Shown here piece after piece: positions 10,888 to 18,244 of a stretch of DNA of 64,000 nucleotides. Source of the DNA: Sphingomonas taxi (GTDB lineage Bacteria > Pseudomonadota > Alphaproteobacteria > Sphingomonadales > Sphingomonadaceae). The stretch is from assembly GCA_003243195.1 (NCBI GenBank), contig QFQI01000001.1:372001-436000 (forward strand), read 5' to 3'. The position numbers and the translations under genes were made by a program. The notes beneath the pieces were generated by a model. It was not told where the DNA came from. It worked only from the letters and a program-made list of their open reading frames with translations, and searched no databases. The first letter of the stretch is position 1. Each line of letters opens with the position of its first letter.

Positions 10888-10918
10888 GAGCCTCTACTTG
10901 AAGGTGGAGGCTCTTTTT
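10888..10918 (+). terminator. intrinsic terminator of the small secreted-peptide gene
   Basis: GAGCCTC (10888-10894) pairs with GAGGCTC (10907-10913). The stem extends inward by four more pairs (one G-U), closes on a TGAA loop and is followed by five T. It lies 11 bp after the stop codon. Confidence 0.88.
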
Positions 10919-10953
10919 CCCTATAGTCGTCAGCCGAGATCGCCTCTGAATCG

Positions 10954-12573
10954 ATGCAAGCTCGCAGTGATATCCTGATCGGGGCCGGCCTAGGCGGCGA
11001 GAACCCGCAGCGGCTCGATCTGGCGCGCGCCAATCGCCACGGGCTGATCGCCGGTGCGACCGGGACCGGCAAGACGGTTACCTTGCAGGGGATCGTCGAG
11101 GGCTTCTCCGCCGCCGGGGTGGCGTGTTTCCTCGCCGATGTGAAGGGCGACCTGTCCGGGCTGGCGCTGCCCGGATCGCCGGCCTCGAAGACCCATGCCG
11201 CCTTCGCCGCGCGCGCCGCCGAGATCGGCGCGGACGACTGGCGCTATGCCGACACGCCGGTGCAGTTCTGGGACCTGTTCGGTGAGCAGGGCCATCCGGT
11301 GCGCACCACGATCAGCGAGATGGGGCCGCTGCTGCTGGCGCGGCTGATGGGGCTGAACGCGGTGCAGGAAGGCGTGCTGACGATCGCCTTCCACGTCGCG
11401 GACGAGGACGGGCTGCTGCTGATCGACCTGGACGACCTGCAGGCGATGCTGGCGCATTGCGCGGCGCGCGCGGAGGAACTGACGACGCGCTACGGCAATG
11501 TGTCGAAACAATCGGTGGGCGCGATCCAGCGCGCGCTGCTGCAATTGCGCGCACAGGGCGCGGCGCATTTCTTCGGCGAACCGGCGCTGGCGCTGGACGA
11601 CCTTTTGGGCACCGACGACCGCGGGCGCGGGCTGGTCAACATCCTGGCCGCCGACCGGCTGATGGCGGCGCCGCAACTCTATTCGACCTTCCTGCTGTGG
11701 CTGCTCGGCGAATTGTTCGAGCATCTCCCCGAGGTCGGCGACGTCGACAAGCCGAAGCTGTGCTTCTTCTTCGACGAGGCGCATCTGCTGTTCGACGAAG
11801 CTCCGCCCGCGCTGCTCGACCGGATCGAACAGGTCGTGCGGCTGATCCGCTCCAAGGGCGTCGGCGTGTATTTCATCACGCAGAACCCGATCGACGTGCC
11901 CGACAGCGTCGCGGGCCAGCTTGGCAACCGGGTGCAGCACAAGCTGAACGCCTTCACCCCGCGCGACCGCAAGGCGGTGCAGGCCGCTGCCGAGACGTTC
12001 CGCGCCAACCCCGGCGTCGACGTCGCCACCGCGATCACCGAATTGCGCACCGGCGAGGCGCTGGTGTCGCTGCTCCAGCGCGACGGCGCGCCGTCGCCCG
12101 TGCAGCGCACGCTGATCCGCCCGCCCGCCAGCCGTGTCGGCCCGGTGACGGCGGAGGAGCGCCGCACGCTGGTGCAGACCGACGCGATCGGCACGAAATA
12201 CGACACGGTGGTGGATCGCGAATCCGCCGAGGAACTGCTGGAGGCGAAGACGCGCGAGGCCGCGGCGGCGGTGGCGGAGGCGCGCGCCGCCAGCGACGCG
12301 GAACGCGCGGCGGCGGCGCGGGCGAAGGAAGAGGCGCGTGCCGCACGCGAGGCGGAGCGCACCCGCCGCAACGCCGAGCGCGACGCGGCGAACGATCCGT
12401 GGAGTCGCGCGATGACCTCCGCCTCGCGGTCGGCCTCGTCGGCGGTCGGACGCGCCGTCGCCAATGAGGTGACGAAGGCGGTGTTCGGCTCCTCGCGCCG
12501 GGGCGGCGGCAGCGGCGGCGGGTTGCTGGGGCAGGTGGTGCGCGGCGTGCTGGGCGGCTTGATGCGGCGCTAA
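10954..12573 (+). CDS. HerA-like P-loop ATPase, DUF853/YjgR family
   Basis: This is a 539-residue cytoplasmic ATPase of the HerA/FtsK superfamily. Walker A is GATGTGKTVTLQG (about 34-46), Walker B-type CFFFDEAHLLF lies near 270, and a sensor-like VYFITQNPIDVPDSV lies near 308. The C-terminal 110 residues are a highly charged coiled-coil of Ala/Glu/Arg repeats ending in a Gly-rich tail (RRGGGSGGGLLGQVV). This layout is that of the YjgR family, whose role is unknown. No good ribosome site precedes the ATG; a TATAGT at 10922-10927 could be a -10 box, giving a short leader. Confidence 0.88.
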   Translation: MQARSDILIGAGLGGENPQRLDLARANRHGLIAGATGTGKTVTLQGIVEGFSAAGVACFLADVKGDLSGLALPGSPASKTHAAFAARAAEIGADDWRYADTPVQFWDLFGEQGHPVRTTISEMGPLLLARLMGLNAVQEGVLTIAFHVADEDGLLLIDLDDLQAMLAHCAARAEELTTRYGNVSKQSVGAIQRALLQLRAQGAAHFFGEPALALDDLLGTDDRGRGLVNILAADRLMAAPQLYSTFLLWLLGELFEHLPEVGDVDKPKLCFFFDEAHLLFDEAPPALLDRIEQVVRLIRSKGVGVYFITQNPIDVPDSVAGQLGNRVQHKLNAFTPRDRKAVQAAAETFRANPGVDVATAITELRTGEALVSLLQRDGAPSPVQRTLIRPPASRVGPVTAEERRTLVQTDAIGTKYDTVVDRESAEELLEAKTREAAAAVAEARAASDAERAAAARAKEEARAAREAERTRRNAERDAANDPWSRAMTSASRSASSAVGRAVANEVTKAVFGSSRRGGGSGGGLLGQVVRGVLGGLMRR

Positions 12574-12617
12574 GCCCGCTCTCGCCACGGCGGCCCGGCG
12601 CCGCTATCTACCCCGCC

Positions 12618-13136
12618 ATGCCGATCTTCACCGCCATCCCCCATGCCGAATTCGTCGCGGCGATCCGCACGCTGGCCAACACCATCCTCGCCGATATCGA
12701 CCACCGGCCGACCAAACTCATCGGCATCGGGCGCGGCGGGCTGATCCCGGCGGTATACCTGAGCCATGCGACCGGGCTACCGATGCTCGCGGTGGATTAC
12801 TCGTCGCAGGCCGAGGAGCTGGCCGCGGACACGATCGCCAAGCTCGCCGCACGGACGCGCGACGGCGAGCGGCTGCTGTTCGTCGACGACATCAACGATT
12901 CGGGGCGCACGATCGGCCATTTGCGCGACATGCTCGCGCGTGCCGGGGCGGTGCCGGGATCGGTGCGCTTCGCCACGCTGATCGACAATTGCCGCTCGGG
13001 ACAGCGCGTCGACCATGCCGCGCGCACGATCGACCGCGAGGTGACCAAGGACTGGTTCGTCTTCCCGTGGGAGGCGCTGGCGCCGGACAGCGCGCTCGCC
13101 GCCGATGCCGCCGAGGTACCGGAACGGATCGGCTGA
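12618..13136 (+). CDS. phosphoribosyltransferase (xanthine-guanine type)
   Basis: The product is a 172-residue type I PRTase. The PRPP-binding motif LLFVDDINDSGRTI lies at about 84-97, and a glycine-rich loop LIGIGRGGLIPAVYLSHATG at about 35-54. The substrate is probably a purine base, as in Gpt-like bacterial enzymes. The C-terminal KDWFVFPWEAL is typical of that group. The gene stands on the plus strand and converges on the bactofilin-like/oxygenase pair. Exact base specificity is uncertain. Confidence 0.88.
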   Translation: MPIFTAIPHAEFVAAIRTLANTILADIDHRPTKLIGIGRGGLIPAVYLSHATGLPMLAVDYSSQAEELAADTIAKLAARTRDGERLLFVDDINDSGRTIGHLRDMLARAGAVPGSVRFATLIDNCRSGQRVDHAARTIDREVTKDWFVFPWEALAPDSALAADAAEVPERIG

Positions 13137-13154
13137 CGGCGCTCGCGATCGGCC

Positions 13155-13394
13155 TTAGCCGCCCGCCATCCCGGTGACGCGGATGGTCGCGCCATCGCCG
13201 TACACCGTGCCGTGCACCATGCCGCTCACCTCCACCCGCGCGCCGGGCGCGGCCCGCACATCGCCCTCGACCATGCCGGAGATGACCACGCGGCACCCCG
13301 CCGCGACGGTCACGTCGCCCGACACGATCCCGCTCACCTCCGCGTCCGAGGTCAGGCGCAGCGCACCATCGTGGATACCGGAGACATGGATCAT
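13155..13394 (-). CDS. bactofilin-like beta-helix mini-protein
   Basis: The 79-residue product is almost entirely short repeats of about 18 residues with a conserved valine-Ser-Gly-Met core: EVSGIVSGDVTV, then VVISGMVEGDV, then VEVSGMVHGTVYG, then IRVTGMAGG. Such periodicity is that of polymer-forming bactofilin (DUF583) right-handed beta-helices, but most bactofilins are longer and have flanking tails. Its ATG overlaps the stop of the 2OG-oxygenase gene (ATGA), so it is translationally coupled. It may form a small filament or cap; this is inference. Confidence 0.65.
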   Translation of the reverse strand: MIHVSGIHDGALRLTSDAEVSGIVSGDVTVAAGCRVVISGMVEGDVRAAPGARVEVSGMVHGTVYGDGATIRVTGMAGG

Positions 13395-14347
13395 GGCTTG
13401 ATAAGCCCGATCTCCACCAGCCGCTGGCGCAGATAGCCGTTGGCGGTGATCGGTTCGGGATAGCGGTTCGGGTTGTCCGGCGTGATCGTCTGCGGCAGCG
13501 TCGCGATCAGGAAGTCGGGCGCGGGGTGGAGGAAGAATGGCATCGAGTAGCGCGAATGGCCGCGCCGCTCGGGCGGGGGATTGACGACGCGGTGGGTGGT
13601 GGACGGCAGGATGTGGTTGGTCAGCCGTTGCAGCATGTCGCCGACGTTCACCACCATCGCGCCCTCCGGCGGCTTCACCGCCAGCCACTGGCCGGAGTGG
13701 CGATCGAGCAGTTCCAGCCCGGCCTCCTCCGCGCCGAGCAGCAGCGTGATGAGGTTGATGTCCTCATGCGCGCCCGCCCGCACGCCCTCCGCATCGGCGG
13801 GGATCGGCGGATAATGGAGCAGGCGCAGCACCGAATTGCCGTCCTTCACCGCCGGGTAGAACCAGTCGGGAGCAAGGCCGAGATGGCGCGCGATCGACGA
13901 GAGCAGCCGGTCGCCGGCGCGATCGAAGGCGGCGAACAGCTCCACGAACGTGTCGCGGAAACCCTGCGGACGCGCCGGCCAGACGTTGGCGGGCATCTCG
14001 CCGGCATATCGGTGCCCGGCGGGCAGTTCGCGGCCCACGTGCCAGAATTCCTTCAGGTCGACATGGCGCGCGTCCTTGGCGATCTCGGTCTTGAACGGCG
14101 TATAGCCGCGCGCGCCGCCGCCGCCGGGGACGTGATACCCGCGCTTCTCCTCCTCCGGCAGCGCGAACAGCGCGGCGGTGTCGGCCCAGGCGCGCTCGAT
14201 CAGCGGCTGCGGCACGCCGTGGTCGGCGACGATCGCGAAGCCGAAGCGTTCGAACGAACCGCCAAGCGCGGCGGCGAAGGCGTCGGGATCGCGTTCCTGA
14301 TCGCTCAGGCGGAGCGTGGGTACGGCGGCGGCGGGCGTGTCGAGCAT
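13391..14347 (-). CDS. 2-oxoglutarate/Fe(II)-dependent oxygenase, IPNS-like
   Basis: The 318-residue product belongs to the isopenicillin-N-synthase-like oxygenases. It has an N-terminal DIOX_N region (FERFGFAIVADHGVPQPLIERAW). The iron ligands are visible as HED in GAHEDINLITLL and the distal His in HRVVNPP. The 2-oxoglutarate-binding RxS follows as RYSMPFF. It is expected to hydroxylate or oxidise a small molecule in the cytoplasm; the substrate is unknown. The start at 14347 (MLDTPAAAVPTLRL) is chosen because the family begins close to this point; 14377 is an alternative. The stop overlaps the next gene. Confidence 0.9.
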   Translation of the reverse strand: MLDTPAAAVPTLRLSDQERDPDAFAAALGGSFERFGFAIVADHGVPQPLIERAWADTAALFALPEEEKRGYHVPGGGGARGYTPFKTEIAKDARHVDLKEFWHVGRELPAGHRYAGEMPANVWPARPQGFRDTFVELFAAFDRAGDRLLSSIARHLGLAPDWFYPAVKDGNSVLRLLHYPPIPADAEGVRAGAHEDINLITLLLGAEEAGLELLDRHSGQWLAVKPPEGAMVVNVGDMLQRLTNHILPSTTHRVVNPPPERRGHSRYSMPFFLHPAPDFLIATLPQTITPDNPNRYPEPITANGYLRQRLVEIGLIKP

Positions 14348-14471
14348 GATCGGGCGGTCCGTTGTTCTGATCCCCATAGGTAAGCGCTCGGCGCGCCGGT
14401 TGCCAGCGCGCCGGACCGCCGCCGCGACAATCACGGTTCTATCCGCGCCGATCCTGTTCTAACGCACGCGC

Positions 14472-15698
14472 ATGTCCAGCCCCGCCGTTTCCGCCGAGCA
14501 CGGGCCGCCGCTCGCGCTGCCCGAGTTCGTCGCGCTGATCGCCGCGCTGATGGCGCTGACCGCGCTCGGCATCGATTCGATGCTGCCCGCGCTTCCGGCG
14601 ATCGGCGATGCGCTGCGCGCGCCGGACGCCAACGCGCGGCAATGGGTCATCACCGCGTTCGTGGTCGGCTTCGGCGTGGGGCAGCTTTTCCACGGGCCGC
14701 TCGCCGACCGCTACGGCCGGCGACCGACGCTGATCGCAGCGATGGCCGGCTATGCCGTCACCAACGCGCTGTGCGCCGTGTCGGCGGATTTCACATGGCT
14801 GCTGGTGGCGCGCGTCACCGGCGGGTTCGCGATCGCGGCGGCGCGCGTCTCGGCGGTGGCGATCGTGCGCGACTGTTTCGCGGGGCGCGCGATGGCGCGG
14901 GTGATGTCGATCACCTTCATCGTGTTCATGATCGTGCCGGTGATGGCGCCCGCGTTCGGCGCGGGCGTGCTGCTGTTCGGCGGATGGCGCGACATCTTCT
15001 GGACGGTGGCGGTGGTGACGCTGGCGGTGCTGGCGTGGTTCGCGTGGCGGATGCCCGAGACGATGCATGCCGGGGACCGCCACGCCTTCTCGCCCGGCCG
15101 GATCGCGCAGGGGTGGCGGCAGACGCTGTCGGACCGCTGGTCGCTGGGCTATACGCTGGCCGCGACCGCGCTGCTCGGCGCGCTGTACGGTTATCTCAAT
15201 TCGATCCAGCCGATCATGGCCGACACGTTCGGGCGGCCGCGGCTGCTGCTGGTGATCTTCGCGACCACCGCCGGCACGATGGCGGTGGCGAACCTCGCCA
15301 ACGCGCGGCTGGTGATGCGCGTCGGCACGCGGCGGCTGGCGCATGCCGCGGTGCTGGTGCTGATCGCGGCGGCGGGGCTGCACCTGCTGCTGGCGGTGAC
15401 CGGGCACGAGACGCTGCTGGCCTTCGCGGTGCTGCAGGCGATCACCATGGGGTGTTTCGGGCTGGCGAGCGCCAATTTCTCCGCGATGGCGATGGAGAAC
15501 ATGGGGCATATCGCCGGCACCGCGTCCAGCGTGCAGGGCTTCATCAGCATCACGGTCGCCGCCGGAATCGGCGCGGTGATCGGGCAGGCGTTCGACGGCA
15601 GCACCGTGCCGCTGACGCTCGGCTTCCTGCTGGCCGGCATCGCGGCACTGGCGATCGTGCTGGCCACCGAGGGCGGACGGCTGTTCGCGGCGCGTTAG
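14472..15698 (+). CDS. MFS drug-resistance transporter, Bcr/CflA family
   Basis: This is a 408-residue 12-TM inner-membrane exporter. The motif A loop is visible as GPLADRYGRRPTL (about 76-88) after the first two helices (GIDSMLPALPAIG). The motif C-like FIVFMIVPVMAPAFGAGVL near 158 marks an antiporter. It is transcribed divergently from the oxygenase. The substrate is unknown. Family placement rests on the loop and helix order. Confidence 0.9.
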   Translation: MSSPAVSAEHGPPLALPEFVALIAALMALTALGIDSMLPALPAIGDALRAPDANARQWVITAFVVGFGVGQLFHGPLADRYGRRPTLIAAMAGYAVTNALCAVSADFTWLLVARVTGGFAIAAARVSAVAIVRDCFAGRAMARVMSITFIVFMIVPVMAPAFGAGVLLFGGWRDIFWTVAVVTLAVLAWFAWRMPETMHAGDRHAFSPGRIAQGWRQTLSDRWSLGYTLAATALLGALYGYLNSIQPIMADTFGRPRLLLVIFATTAGTMAVANLANARLVMRVGTRRLAHAAVLVLIAAAGLHLLLAVTGHETLLAFAVLQAITMGCFGLASANFSAMAMENMGHIAGTASSVQGFISITVAAGIGAVIGQAFDGSTVPLTLGFLLAGIAALAIVLATEGGRLFAAR

Positions 15699-15756
15699 CG
15701 ACGGAACCGCGCGGCGGCGTCTGCCGTTCGTCAGCCGTTATCAGGAGGAGGTCTGC

Positions 15757-16095
15757 ATGGGCGGGCATCAGGTTTACGGCCAGGGTTCGGGCGACGACGG
15801 CTATGACGAGGACGGCTATGACGAGAGCCAGCGCGCCGAGATCCTGGAGGCGACGCGCGACGGCCCGGGTGACGGCACGATCATCACCGACCTGGAACCC
15901 GATACCGGCGAGGATGACGAGCAGGAGGACGAGGACGAGCTGACCATGACCGACGGCGAGGTCGGCGCGCAGGATGCGGCCACCGACCTCGACGATGCGG
16001 ACATCGAGGAGGACGAGGTGCAGGACGAGTTCGACGACGGCAGCGTCGCGGACGACGAGCTGGACGATCGCGACGACACCGCGCTCAATCCTTGA
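15757..16095 (+). CDS. highly acidic low-complexity protein, unknown
   Basis: The 112-residue product is dominated by Asp and Glu (runs such as GEDDEQEDEDEL and DIEEDEVQDEFDD) with few basic residues, so it must be strongly anionic and probably disordered. A GGAGG site lies nine bases upstream of the ATG at 15757. I recognise no domain. Possible roles are a nucleic-acid mimic, a chaperone-like acidic tail protein or an ion buffer, none supported beyond composition. Confidence 0.7.
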   Translation: MGGHQVYGQGSGDDGYDEDGYDESQRAEILEATRDGPGDGTIITDLEPDTGEDDEQEDEDELTMTDGEVGAQDAATDLDDADIEEDEVQDEFDDGSVADDELDDRDDTALNP

Positions 16096-16156
16096 CCACC
16101 GACGCCTCGCGTTCCCCGGCATTGTTGCGCCGCCCGGCGGGAGCTAGGCCGCGCGC

Positions 16157-16492
16157 ATGCCCACGCTCGCGCTGCTGATCGCCTCCAACTGCTTCATGAC
16201 GATCGCCTGGTACTGGCATCTGAAGGGCGGCATGGCCAAACCGCTGGCGGTCGTCGTGCTGCTGAGCTGGGCGATCGCCTTCTTCGAATATTGCCTGGCG
16301 GTGCCGGCCAACCGCATCGGCTATGCGCACGGCTGGAGCGCGGGGCAGTTGAAGATCGCGCAGGAGGTGATCGCGCTCGCCGTCTTCGCGCTGTTTGCGG
16401 TGCTCGTGCTGAAGGAACCGCTGACGTGGCGGCACGGCGGCGCGTTCCTGTGCCTGGCGGGCGCCGCGGCGTTCATGTTCGCCGGCCGGTGA
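16157..16492 (+). CDS. DMT-like four-helix membrane protein, DUF486 family
   Basis: The 111-residue product has four hydrophobic segments. The recognisable DUF486 pattern is LIASNCFMTIAWYWHLK near the start, then SWAIAFFEYCLAVPANRIGY in the middle and LKEPLTWRHGGAFLCLAGAAAFMF at the end. It belongs to the drug/metabolite transporter superfamily of small dimeric transporters. The substrate is unknown. Length matches the family. Confidence 0.9.
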   Translation: MPTLALLIASNCFMTIAWYWHLKGGMAKPLAVVVLLSWAIAFFEYCLAVPANRIGYAHGWSAGQLKIAQEVIALAVFALFAVLVLKEPLTWRHGGAFLCLAGAAAFMFAGR

Positions 16493-16537
16493 ACGCGACG
16501 GATTGACGCGCGCGCCGCCGGGCCGCACCCTGCCGCG

Positions 16538-17038
16538 ATGCTGATCGTCCTGCTCGCGCTCCAGGTCGCGGCCCCCGCCACGGTGCCCCGGCAGCATTCG
16601 ATCCTCGCGCCGGTCGCCACGCAGCCGTGCACGCGACGCGGGCCGGCCGACGAGGTGGTCGTATGCGCCGATCCGCTGCCCGATCAGACACTGCCGCTGC
16701 CGTCCGAGGCGACGGCGACAGGGGCGGTGCCGGTCAATCGCGACATGACCGGCGCGGGGGCGCTGGCGGCGCAATCCTCGCCGTGCGCCACGCGCGTCGG
16801 CGGGTGCCAGACGGGCATCGACATCCTCGGCATGGGCACCGCGCTGGTCCGCGGCGTGCAGAAGCTGGTGGCGCCCGGCAGTTGCTGCGAGCGGCCGGGC
16901 GAGGCGACCGGCACCGGGATGCTGGTGCAGGATCTGGTCGGCGGGATCGCGAAGGGCACGCGCGGCAAGCCGGACCGGTCGCGCCGGGTCGCGATCGACC
17001 TGGAGGAGCCGGTGCTGACCGGGCGCGTCCGTCCCTAG
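16538..17038 (+). CDS. secreted hypothetical protein
   Basis: The 166-residue product has a short N-terminal signal sequence (MLIVLLALQVAAPATV). The mature part has six Cys, including GSCCERPGEATGTG and AQSSPCATRVGGCQTG, suggesting disulfides in the periplasm. I do not recognise a family. It converges on the LacI gene at 17060. Confidence 0.65.
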   Translation: MLIVLLALQVAAPATVPRQHSILAPVATQPCTRRGPADEVVVCADPLPDQTLPLPSEATATGAVPVNRDMTGAGALAAQSSPCATRVGGCQTGIDILGMGTALVRGVQKLVAPGSCCERPGEATGTGMLVQDLVGGIAKGTRGKPDRSRRVAIDLEEPVLTGRVRP

Positions 17039-17059
17039 GGCCGATCGCCCCGCCGCGCG

Positions 17060-18079
17060 CTACGCCACCGCCGCCACGCTCGGCCGGCGCACCAGCACAT
17101 AGGGCAGTTCCACGCACAACCCGTCCTCGCCGCGTCGCGCCTGCCACGCCGGTGCGATCAGCAGGTCGATCGCCGCCGCCGCCATGTCGGCATTCGGCTG
17201 GCGGATCGTGGTGAGCTGCGGCCACGCCATGCGGGCGATTTCGGCATCGTCGAAGCCGACGACCGACAGCCGTTCGGGCACCGCGATGCCGCGCCGCATC
17301 GCCTCGACGATGGTGGCGAGCGCCATTTCGTCGTTGCTGGCGAACACCGCGCTCGGCAGATCGGGCGTGCCGAGCAGCGTCTCGGCCGCGTCCAGTCCGC
17401 TGCGGAAGGTGAAATCGCCCTCCAGGACGCGGCGCGGGTCGATCGCCTGCCCGGCGGCGGCCATCGCGTCCTGGAACCCGCACCAGCGCTGCATGGTGGC
17501 GCTATGCCCCGCCGGGCCGCGGATGAAGGCGATATCGCGGTGGCCGAGCGACAGCAGCAGCCCGGTCATCTCGCGCGCAGCGCCGCGATCGTCCATCCGC
17601 ACCCGCGGCGTGCCCCCGTCGGCCGCCCCCGGCGCGATCCGCACCACCGGGACGTCGTGCTGGTGCAACAGCTCCACCACGCCGGCATGATCGCAGATCG
17701 GCGGCACCAGGATCGCGCCGCCCAGCCGCACCTCCCGCAAGGTGTCGGTCAGCCGCTCGCGCCAGTCGGGACGGCGCGGGTCCAGTTCCTCCACCACCAG
17801 ATGGTGGCTGAACTCGCGACAGCGGCGCAGCGCACCGCGCTGCAGGTCGGCGGCATAGGCGCAGGAGGGGTTTTCGAAGAACATCCCGATCAGGAACGAC
17901 CGCGAACTGGACAGCCCGCGCGCAAAGGCGTTGGGGCGATAGCCGAGCTCCTCGACGACGCGCATCACCGCTTCGCGCACCGCGGTGCGGACATGCGCCT
18001 CGCCGTTCATCACGCGGGACACCGTCTTGGGTGACACGCCGGCGCGCGCGGCGACGTCCTTGATGGTGACAGCCGTCAT
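17060..18079 (-). CDS. LacI-family transcriptional regulator
   Basis: The 339-residue product has an N-terminal helix-turn-helix (VTIKDVAARAGVSPKTVSRV, residues 4-23), the hinge helix region GYRPNAFARGLSSSRSF, and a periplasmic-binding-protein-like effector domain (SVVGFDDAEIARMAWPQLTT near 280). I chose ATG 18079 because LacI proteins begin close to the HTH; ATG 18133 is possible, but its GGAGG is directly adjacent to the start. It is divergent from the TonB-receptor gene and probably represses that unit; a near-palindromic site lies between them. Confidence 0.93.
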   Translation of the reverse strand: MTAVTIKDVAARAGVSPKTVSRVMNGEAHVRTAVREAVMRVVEELGYRPNAFARGLSSSRSFLIGMFFENPSCAYAADLQRGALRRCREFSHHLVVEELDPRRPDWRERLTDTLREVRLGGAILVPPICDHAGVVELLHQHDVPVVRIAPGAADGGTPRVRMDDRGAAREMTGLLLSLGHRDIAFIRGPAGHSATMQRWCGFQDAMAAAGQAIDPRRVLEGDFTFRSGLDAAETLLGTPDLPSAVFASNDEMALATIVEAMRRGIAVPERLSVVGFDDAEIARMAWPQLTTIRQPNADMAAAAIDLLIAPAWQARRGEDGLCVELPYVLVRRPSVAAVA

Positions 18080-18144
18080 GGCCGCATCGTACCGCGAGGT
18101 GTTGCGCGGAAGCCACGCATCGACATGAGTCATCCTCCCTGATT

Positions 18145-18156
18145 GACATCGTTGTC
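18145..18156. promoter_or_regulatory. candidate LacI-family operator overlapping a TTGACA box
   Basis: GACATCGTTGTC is a near palindrome with a central CG, the usual centre of LacI-family operators. It overlaps TTGACA at 18144-18149 (a possible -35 box for the receptor gene) and lies between the divergent LacI and TonB-receptor genes. No convincing -10 was found at the right spacing. The assignment is by position and symmetry only. Confidence 0.5.
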
Positions 18157-18244
18157 TGACGGCTTACCACAGGTGGCAGAACGGGACGACGCCGTTCGTC
18201 CAATGATCGGGCCGGCAACGATCGGCCAAACGGGAGGATGAAGG

